From assembly GCA_016873525.1 (NCBI GenBank), contig VGXD01000128.1, forward strand, positions 1-6,351: DNA of 6,351 nt. Direction: 5' to 3'. Each line of letters begins with the position of its first letter. The first letter of the stretch is position 1. The translations under genes were made by a program, and so were the position numbers. This DNA is from Nitrospira sp. (lineage in GTDB: Bacteria > Nitrospirota > Nitrospiria > Nitrospirales > Nitrospiraceae). Under the pieces are notes generated by a model. It saw nothing but the letters and a program-made list of their open reading frames with translations. It was not told the origin of the DNA and searched no databases. This document shows positions 1-4,238 of the stretch, piece by piece.

Positions 1-150
1 GCCAAGGGGAAGCTGCTCAAGCACCATGGGGTCTCCCCTGAGAAGTTTCCCCTCTACTTGTACGAGATGCAGTTCCGGTACAATCATCGGCACGAGGATC
101 TCTTTCAGCTCCTCCTCGATGCCCTCACAAAACCGGTGCCAGATGTTTGA
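1..150 (+). CDS. IS1595/ISXO2-type transposase, C-terminal fragment (cut by window edge)
   Basis: The first reading frame is open from base 1 and ends at a TGA at 148-150, giving the last 49 residues of a protein whose start lies outside the window. The segment YLYEMQFRYNHRHEDLFQLL resembles the C-terminal end of IS1595/ISXO2-family DDE transposases, where an (E)xxxRxN motif followed by a leucine-rich 'LF-LLL' tail closes the catalytic domain. This is family knowledge recalled without a search. Transposases of this group cut and paste DNA. Whether the element is intact cannot be judged because the N-terminus and the left end are missing. No passenger gene is visible between this stop and the Nudix gene. 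The family call is fairly good and the subgroup is uncertain. Confidence 0.72.
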   Translation, partial: AKGKLLKHHGVSPEKFPLYLYEMQFRYNHRHEDLFQLLLDALTKPVPDV

Positions 151-194
151 TAATCACCTTTGCAAAAGCTATCCGTTCGATAAACGCCGTGAAG

Positions 195-264
195 GGTGAT
201 GCGTGATGAGTAACGAGCCGCACAGTTTCGTCTCCACGTCACCCGTCACCCATGACGCATCACC
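195..264. repeat. Imperfect inverted repeat of degenerate 7-bp units at the Nudix gene start
   Basis: The left arm (195-217) and right arm (242-264) are reverse complements at 19 of 23 positions, separated by 24 nt. Each arm reads as tandem heptamers. On the left they are GGTGATG, CGTGATG, AGTAACG. On the right they are CGTCACC, CGTCACC, CATGACG, CATCACC (237-264). The consensus on one strand is roughly RGTGAYG. The repeat lies just upstream of, and possibly encodes, the N-terminus of the Nudix protein. It could form a hairpin in RNA or a cruciform in DNA. The function is unknown. It resembles the heptanucleotide tandem repeats reported in cyanobacterial genomes in style only. Confidence 0.7.
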
Positions 265-265
265 T

Positions 266-667
266 ATGATTCAGGTGGCGGCCGGGGTGATCGCCTGCGA
301 GGGGCGTTATCTGATCGCGCGCCGGAAGCCGGACGTCCATCTGGGAGGGTTCTGGGAGTTTCCCGGCGGCAAGCGCGAGGCCGGCGAGTCGCTGGAGGAC
401 TGCTTGCGTCGGGAACTGCGGGAGGAACTCGGCATCGAGATCACCGAACCGGTCCGGCTCAGGGTCGTCCAACACGAGTATTCGGAGAAGACGGTCGAAC
501 TGCATTTTTTTCTCTGCGCGATCCAAGGCGGGCAAGCGAGGGCCCTCGACTGCCACGAGGTCCGGTGGGTGACGCCGAAGGAGCTGCCGGATTTCGACTT
601 TCCTCCGGCGGACCGCCCGCTGATCGAAGAGTTGATGGGAGAGGGTAAGAAAGGAACGAATGGCTGA
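266..667 (+). CDS. MutT-type Nudix hydrolase, (8-oxo-)dGTP diphosphatase-like
   Basis: Nudix hydrolases of the MutT group hydrolyse (deoxy)nucleoside triphosphates, classically oxidised 8-oxo-dGTP, to the monophosphate and pyrophosphate. They act in the cytoplasm to sanitise the nucleotide pool. Counting from the ATG at 266 the protein has 133 residues, close to the usual MutT length. It opens with IQVAAGVI, has a complete Nudix box at residues 35-57 (G35, E41, R49-E50, E53-E54, G56), and carries the late LPDFDFPPADRPLI motif typical of MutT. The frame extends upstream to a GTG at 203 and ATG at 206, which have a possible ribosome site GAAGGG at 191-196. The added 21 residues are encoded by the heptamer repeat and lack family character, so I prefer 266 although it has no clear Shine-Dalgarno site. 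The exact substrate cannot be read from sequence. Confidence 0.9.
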   Translation: MIQVAAGVIACEGRYLIARRKPDVHLGGFWEFPGGKREAGESLEDCLRRELREELGIEITEPVRLRVVQHEYSEKTVELHFFLCAIQGGQARALDCHEVRWVTPKELPDFDFPPADRPLIEELMGEGKKGTNG

Positions 668-730
668 CGGCGAATGGTCGGATGAGGGTGCGCCGGAAAC
701 TTCCATCGGCCGTCGGCCGTTAGCCATCGG
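660..730. repeat. Second imperfect inverted repeat of 7-bp units at the Nudix gene stop
   Basis: The arms at 660-684 and 704-727 are reverse complements at about 19 of 25 positions with one gap. The right side is four tandem heptamers at 703-730: CCATCGG, CCGTCGG, CCGTTAG, CCATCGG. The left side also reads in sevens from 662: GGCTGAC, GGCGAAT, GGTCGGA. The left arm contains the Nudix stop codon (665-667), and the right arm ends 10 nt before the exonuclease start. No T-run follows, so it does not look like a standard intrinsic terminator. The unit GGCGAAT recurs in the same context before urtA. Confidence 0.65.
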
Positions 731-739
731 CGCGTCGTC

Positions 740-1462
740 ATGAAAGTCGTACTCGACATTGAGACGGTTCAGGCGCCGCGCGAGGAGTGGGCGCGTCTTG
801 TCGGGCTCGCGGGATCGTCCGAGGGCGACCCTGTGGCATGGCCGGAGCCGGCCGACAATCTCTTTGCCCATGCCGAAGCCGATGAGCGGAAGAGGGGCGA
901 GGATGAGCTGTACGGAAAATCCTCCTTCGACGGAACCTTCAGCCGGATCGTGTGCGTCGGCCTGATCGTGTTTTCCGATCAAATGGAGCCGCATGGCGCG
1001 GTGTCCTGGTATGGGGCTGACGAGAAAGAGTTGCTGCGGCAGTTTTGGGCCAGGCTCGGCCAGATCAGGCCGTCGCTCTTCATCACCCATAACGGGTTGG
1101 GGTTCGATCTGCCCTTCATCAAAAAACGGTCCATCATTCACCAGGTCAAGCCGGGGCTTGAAATCAATCTGGCCAAGTTTCGCACCGAGCCGGTCTACGA
1201 CACGATGGCGGTCTGGAGCAATTGGGACATGCGAGGCTGGGTCAAGCTGGATGTGCTGGCACGGGCGCTCAAGGTCGAAAGCAAGTCGGGCAGCGGAAAG
1301 CAGGTGGCGGAGATGTGGGCCAAGGGACAGGGCAAGGAGATCGCCGAGTATTGCCTCCAAGATACCTACGTGACCTATGCCTGCTATTCCCGGATGAATT
1401 TTCGCGAGCCGTTGTCCAGCGAGGTGGTGTTGCTGGGCAAGGAATTGGTCGAAGTGCGTTAG
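740..1462 (+). CDS. Predicted 3'-5' exonuclease, DNA polymerase B exonuclease-like (DnaQ-fold)
   Basis: This 240-residue protein has the layout of the stand-alone exonuclease family related to the proofreading domain of family B DNA polymerases. All three metal-binding motifs are visible. ExoI is VLDIETV with D6 and E8. ExoII is THNGLGFDLPFI with D123. ExoIII is YCLQD with Y204 and D208. The active site therefore looks complete, and it should remove nucleotides from DNA or RNA 3' ends with two metal ions. The ATG at 740 places the ExoI motif at residues 4-10, as expected for the family, although no good Shine-Dalgarno site precedes it. It starts 72 nt after the Nudix gene, separated by the heptamer inverted repeat, and converges on the lipoprotein gene. 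Its biological role is not known from sequence, and a repair or nucleic acid turnover role is inference. Confidence 0.88.
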   Translation: MKVVLDIETVQAPREEWARLVGLAGSSEGDPVAWPEPADNLFAHAEADERKRGEDELYGKSSFDGTFSRIVCVGLIVFSDQMEPHGAVSWYGADEKELLRQFWARLGQIRPSLFITHNGLGFDLPFIKKRSIIHQVKPGLEINLAKFRTEPVYDTMAVWSNWDMRGWVKLDVLARALKVESKSGSGKQVAEMWAKGQGKEIAEYCLQDTYVTYACYSRMNFREPLSSEVVLLGKELVEVR

Positions 1463-1498
1463 CGAAACGTACAGGCCCGGCCGCCCGTGCGGCGCCGC

Positions 1499-1528
1499 CC
1501 GCCGTCAAGGTTGGGAGTCTGACGGCGG
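1499..1528. terminator. Perfect 9-bp inverted repeat between convergent genes, possible terminator
   Basis: CCGCCGTCA (1499-1507) and TGACGGCGG (1520-1528) form a perfect GC-rich 9-bp stem with a 12-nt loop. The hairpin lies between the exonuclease stop (1462) and the lipoprotein gene, and its left arm includes the lipoprotein stop codon. In the rightward direction it is followed by a loosely T-rich stretch from about 1540. In the leftward direction no T-run follows. It may help separate the two convergent transcripts but is not a textbook terminator. Confidence 0.35.
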
Positions 1529-2521
1529 CTGGGCCGGCTTCGTTTTCTTTTTCGAGGGCTGCTTCTTCCGCTCCGGTTCCTGTTCAGCCAACTGCTTCTT
1601 GATCGCCTTCAATTCCTCCTTCAAGGCTTCCAACTCGCTTTCGACCTGTTTCCCTGACGCGCTCGGAGTCGGGGCGAGAGGCGGTTGACTCTGAATGGCT
1701 GAAGCCGGAGGTTGGGGGCTTTCGCCCGGCTGTGCCGGTTGCGAGGGAGGCTGAGGAGCCGGCGCCTTGGGCTCCGGCAACTTTGCGAGCAACTCGTAGT
1801 CGATGATGATCGGAGTCAGGTGCGATTCCCCCAGTAGCCCGGGTTTTTGGTAGGACTCAGGCCGCAACGCGCTCTTGGGGCTAAACAGGATTTCCATCCG
1901 ATCCAGTTCGGCCGTGTCGGGGAGGCGGCGGTTGGGCATGTTGATGCTGTCCGGATGGCCGGGTTTTTGATGGTACTCGGTCAGGGTGAAGTAGAGGGAC
2001 AGCCCATAGACATAGAGCGTTCCCGTGGAGGTCTCCATTTGGAGGCCGTAAGTCGGAGGCTCGGATGAGCCGACGGCGGCTCCTCCGCTCTCCGACATCG
2101 AGAAGAGCTTGGCCTGGGTCCTCGGCGGATGGGCCAGGCGGAATCGAATTTGTTGGGTCGGGGAGGCTTTCGAGAGCGCCGTGACGATCAGCGGAGCGAG
2201 GAAGGCGATCTCCTCGTTTGAAAAGGCGCGCCGGGGTTTGTTCTGCGTTTCGAAGAGAGATTCCGCTGCGCTTTGCTCTCCTTGCACGAGGACGCCGCGC
2301 AGCACCCGTGAGATGGTCTCGGTCGGCAGGGAAACAGGGTGCGCCGCTTGGAGGTATCGGTTGGACATGGGCTCCAGGTAGACCGCGCCCTTCTGGCTTT
2401 GGTGAATGACGGCTTCCGGCGCGGGGGCCGTGGCGCAGCCGGCCGTGAGGAAGCAGAACAAGGCCAGGGGCAGCGTCGTGCGCTTGAACAGGGAGTCAGG
2501 TTGATCCGTCGATTTTCTCAT
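1505..2521 (-). CDS. Putative lipoprotein of unknown function, Pro-rich linker and Lys-rich coiled-coil tail
   Basis: I do not recognise a named family. The 338-residue product has a lipoprotein signal: a basic N-region (K13-R14), a hydrophobic stretch, and the lipobox LTAGC with the lipidated cysteine at residue 29. It should therefore be anchored to a membrane on the periplasmic side. No retention or sorting rule was tested. Residues about 45-245 form the probable folded domain. Residues about 250-290 are rich in Pro, Ala and Gln, like a flexible linker. Residues about 291-315 show heptad-like Leu/Glu/Lys spacing suggesting a short coiled coil, and residues 316-338 are Lys- and Pro-rich. 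The linker and basic tail could span or touch peptidoglycan, which is inference only. The start at 2521 has GAAGGG a few bases upstream (2524-2531 region, minus strand) and its own plausible promoter. It is divergent from the porin operon. Confidence 0.8.
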   Translation of the reverse strand: MRKSTDQPDSLFKRTTLPLALFCFLTAGCATAPAPEAVIHQSQKGAVYLEPMSNRYLQAAHPVSLPTETISRVLRGVLVQGEQSAAESLFETQNKPRRAFSNEEIAFLAPLIVTALSKASPTQQIRFRLAHPPRTQAKLFSMSESGGAAVGSSEPPTYGLQMETSTGTLYVYGLSLYFTLTEYHQKPGHPDSINMPNRRLPDTAELDRMEILFSPKSALRPESYQKPGLLGESHLTPIIIDYELLAKLPEPKAPAPQPPSQPAQPGESPQPPASAIQSQPPLAPTPSASGKQVESELEALKEELKAIKKQLAEQEPERKKQPSKKKTKPAQPPSDSQP

Positions 2522-2539
2522 GCCACCCTTCGGCGGCCC

Positions 2540-2567
2540 ATAATATCACAAGACCGGTGCGAGACAA
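2540..2567 (-). promoter_or_regulatory. Likely sigma-70 promoter for the lipoprotein gene
   Basis: On the minus strand, TTGTCT (2567-2562; 4 of 6 consensus matches) and TATTAT (2545-2540; 5 of 6) are separated by 16 nt. Transcription would begin near 2533, leaving a leader of roughly a dozen bases before the ATG at 2521. Its -35 box lies only 8 bp from the -35 box of the rightward promoter, so the two promoters stand back to back and could share a regulator. Confidence 0.5.
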
Positions 2568-2575
2568 ACAAACGG

Positions 2576-2604
2576 TTGACAGGGGCGGCAGGGCTTGTTA
2601 TAAT
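2576..2604 (+). promoter_or_regulatory. Perfect-consensus sigma-70 promoter for the porin-urt operon leader
   Basis: TTGACA (2576-2581) and TATAAT (2599-2604) are exact consensus hexamers with the optimal 17-nt spacer (2582-2598). In GC-rich DNA this combination is unlikely to arise by chance. The predicted start of transcription is near 2611, about 175 nt before the porin start codon. So strong a core promoter fits an operon controlled after initiation, by the terminator in the leader, or by a repressor. No clear palindromic operator is seen around it. Confidence 0.85.
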
Positions 2605-2610
2605 AGCCCC

Positions 2611-2677
2611 CGCAATCAGTGCCCGGGAGGGTGGACAGCGTGGTCCCTCCTTTCGGTGACACAGAACCGAGGACAAT
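2611..2677 (+). promoter_or_regulatory. Structured 5' leader, candidate riboswitch/attenuator sensing domain (unassigned)
   Basis: The RNA between the predicted start site and the terminator can form two hairpins. The first is GGAGGG (2626-2631) with CCCTCC (2645-2650), 13-nt loop. The second is TCGGT (2653-2657) with ACCGA (2666-2670), 8-nt loop, extendable by G-U pairs. The segment 2666-2674 can instead pair with 2681-2691: five pairs, a two-base bulge and four pairs around the hexaloop 2675-2680. That would take up the 5' arm of the downstream terminator. The ACCGA strand is therefore shared by two exclusive helices, the usual logic of a transcriptional switch. I cannot match it from memory to guanidine, glutamine, TPP, cobalamin, SAM, ZTP, fluoride or T-box consensus. 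The ligand or factor is unknown. Given the downstream genes, a nitrogen compound such as urea or an amide is a guess. Confidence 0.5.
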
Positions 2678-2721
2678 GGCGTCCTTTTGGTCCATGACGG
2701 ACCGGAAGGGCGTTTTTTTTT
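2678..2721 (+). terminator. Strong intrinsic terminator inside the porin leader (attenuator)
   Basis: The arms 2678-2693 and 2699-2714 pair along 14-16 bp with a 5-nt loop (ATGAC, 2694-2698). The core CCTTTTGGTCC/GGACCGGAAGG contains two G-U pairs. Nine consecutive T residues follow (2713-2721). This is a textbook rho-independent terminator. It lies downstream of the consensus promoter and 64 nt upstream of the porin ATG, with no gene in between that it would end. It should abort transcription unless an antiterminator forms or a ribosome intervenes. Alternatively it ends a stand-alone small RNA of about 110 nt (about 2611-2721). Confidence 0.85.
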
Positions 2722-2785
2722 GCCTGGGCCCTCCGGTCTTGCTGCGCAGCGAACGATCGGCAGACGTGAGGAGGTCATTCGGAGC

Positions 2786-4186
2786 ATGAAAAGGCAGAGT
2801 TGGAAAAGTGTCGGCTCGGCGCTGGTCGCGGTTCTGTTGTTGGCGACCGCAGCGCCGGTATTGGCTCAGGAACAGAAGGACGGTGGTCCGAAGCCCATGC
2901 TTGAGGAGAGGCACAAGCAGGAGGTGGCTCCGCAGGAAGAAGAGGGAGCCGGTCGGCTGATTCGCAAGGAAGAGCCTGCCGTGCATCTCTGCGCCGGCTG
3001 TTTGAGCGCGATTTACTCCGAGGGGAGCAAGGGCACGATCACGCCTTACGGGCGCGTCGAGTTGGATGCGATCTACAGCAGCCGAAACAATAACCCGCTG
3101 GACCCAGGTCAGTTCAACGGATACGCCACGGCGGCCGGCAAGGGGAACAATGCGTCCAGCACCCTGAACCCGCGCTACAGCGTCTTCGGTATCCGTGCGG
3201 ATCGAACCGACGGGAAACACAGCCTCACCGGCGTCGTCGAAGTGGACTTCTACGGACAGACGGACAATGCCGGCAACATCCCGCCTCGTCTGCGCCTGGC
3301 CAACGTGCGGTACACGAATAACAAGACCAGCATCACGGCCGGCATGGACTGGACCCCGATCATGGCCCTGCACCCGGACCTGATCGACTTTTCGATCATG
3401 GGTTACGGCGGGAACCTCTGGCAACGTCTTCCGCAGGTCACCGTCCGGCATCAATTCAACGAGAATGTCGAGGGGCTGCTGACCGTCATGCGGTTCGAGC
3501 GCGGCCTCTCGGCCTGCTGCGGCAACACCCAGGTGCGGCCGACCACATCAACCTCGGTCGGAGGCGGTTCGACCAATACCGCGCCGTTCAACGATCCGGT
3601 GCAACATCCTTACTATGGGGGCAGGCTGGCCTATAGCGGAACCGGGAGTCTGCAGGGGACGATGATCGCGGCCAGCGTGGGATACCGGTACTATCGGTCT
3701 GCGCCGCTTTCAGGAACCACCACGCAATGTTCGCCATTCTGCTCCGGCCGGGACGTGAACTCCTACCTGGTCGGCGTCGAGTTGGTGCAGCCGCTTGCCA
3801 GGACTCTGAAGTTTTCAGGCGAGGTCGCCTATGGTCAGGGGCTTGGGGTGGAGTTCTTCCGCTACAACCAGGAATTGAACCTCTCGACCGGCAAGCCGAT
3901 CCGCACGTTGGTTGGCTGGGGCCAGTTGAGCTATGCTCCGACCAAGTCCTATACCTTCCTGGCCGGCTACGGCTTCGACAACCCGAACAAGGACGACCTG
4001 CGGGGGAGCACGACGGGCGACAACATCCAGTATCTCTCCAACCAACGGACCTATCTCACGATGGTCAAGCCCATCTGGGCCGACTTGTACTTGGGCGCGG
4101 AGTTCCAGAACCTCTGGACCCAGTGGACGACCACGGAGCGGTTCTCCGGGCAACAGTACAATCTGTCGATGTGGTACAACTTCTAA
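2786..4186 (+). CDS. Outer-membrane porin, DcaP/FmdC-like, probably for urea or short amides
   Basis: The product (466 residues) is a predicted trimeric-type beta-barrel porin that lets small solutes cross the outer membrane. A Sec signal peptide covers residues 1-27 with cleavage at VLA|QEQ. The charged residues 28-66 come before the barrel. The barrel shows alternating strands such as YGRVELDAIY (88-97), SLTGVVEVDFYG (146-157) and RLRLANVRYT (168-177), and it ends in the aromatic C-terminus SMWYNF expected by the barrel assembly machinery. The ATG at 2786 is chosen because AGGAGGT (2769-2775) sits 10 nt upstream and the signal peptide begins there. An in-frame TTG at 2687 would lie inside the terminator. 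It is followed 52 nt later by urtA with no terminator between. Nitrospira urea loci are described with an FmdC-type porin, so urea or amide uptake is a reasonable inference. Six cysteines (C69, C72, C244, C245, C315, C319) are unusual for a porin. Confidence 0.85.
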   Translation: MKRQSWKSVGSALVAVLLLATAAPVLAQEQKDGGPKPMLEERHKQEVAPQEEEGAGRLIRKEEPAVHLCAGCLSAIYSEGSKGTITPYGRVELDAIYSSRNNNPLDPGQFNGYATAAGKGNNASSTLNPRYSVFGIRADRTDGKHSLTGVVEVDFYGQTDNAGNIPPRLRLANVRYTNNKTSITAGMDWTPIMALHPDLIDFSIMGYGGNLWQRLPQVTVRHQFNENVEGLLTVMRFERGLSACCGNTQVRPTTSTSVGGGSTNTAPFNDPVQHPYYGGRLAYSGTGSLQGTMIAASVGYRYYRSAPLSGTTTQCSPFCSGRDVNSYLVGVELVQPLARTLKFSGEVAYGQGLGVEFFRYNQELNLSTGKPIRTLVGWGQLSYAPTKSYTFLAGYGFDNPNKDDLRGSTTGDNIQYLSNQRTYLTMVKPIWADLYLGAEFQNLWTQWTTTERFSGQQYNLSMWYNF

Positions 4187-4190
4187 ATCC

Positions 4191-4215
4191 GAGCTGATGG
4201 CGAATAGCTGAGAGC
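4191..4215 (+). repeat. Short run of degenerate 7-bp units in the porin-urtA spacer
   Basis: From 4192 the spacer reads AGCTGAT, GGCGAAT, AGCTGAG, AGCC, a 7-base period. The stretch 4193-4207 matches 663-677 at the end of the Nudix gene at 13 of 15 positions, with the unit GGCGAAT in the same register. It lies between the porin stop and the urtA ribosome-binding site, and no hairpin-plus-T-run terminator is seen in the spacer. The function is unknown. It is probably a dispersed repeat of this genome. Confidence 0.5.
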
Positions 4216-4238
4216 CAGAAGAAAGAGGAGATACGTCC

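Noticed and set aside
260..1360. 366-codon minus-strand open frame opposite the Nudix and exonuclease genes
   Set aside because: It spans two well-supported plus-strand genes and their spacer and shows no family motif. It is a shadow of third-position GC bias.
2628..2650. T-box-like string AGGGTGG followed by CCCT in the leader
   Set aside because: A T-box needs a long stem I with a specifier loop and a fuller UGGNACC bulge. Only about 17 nt lie between the predicted start site and this string, and the helix between the two parts is too short.
2666..2690. Guanidine-III-like AGGACAA string
   Set aside because: The required ACGAGG loop and matching pseudoknot helices are absent in the right order, so the resemblance is probably chance.
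2741..2750. 10-bp palindrome GCTGCGCAGC before the porin ribosome site
   Set aside because: It is short, GC-rich, without a T-run or a recognised regulator motif, and could easily be chance.
2687..2785. 33-residue N-terminal extension of the porin from TTG 2687
   Set aside because: It lies within the terminator, has no ribosome site, and the signal peptide and strong Shine-Dalgarno site point to ATG 2786.
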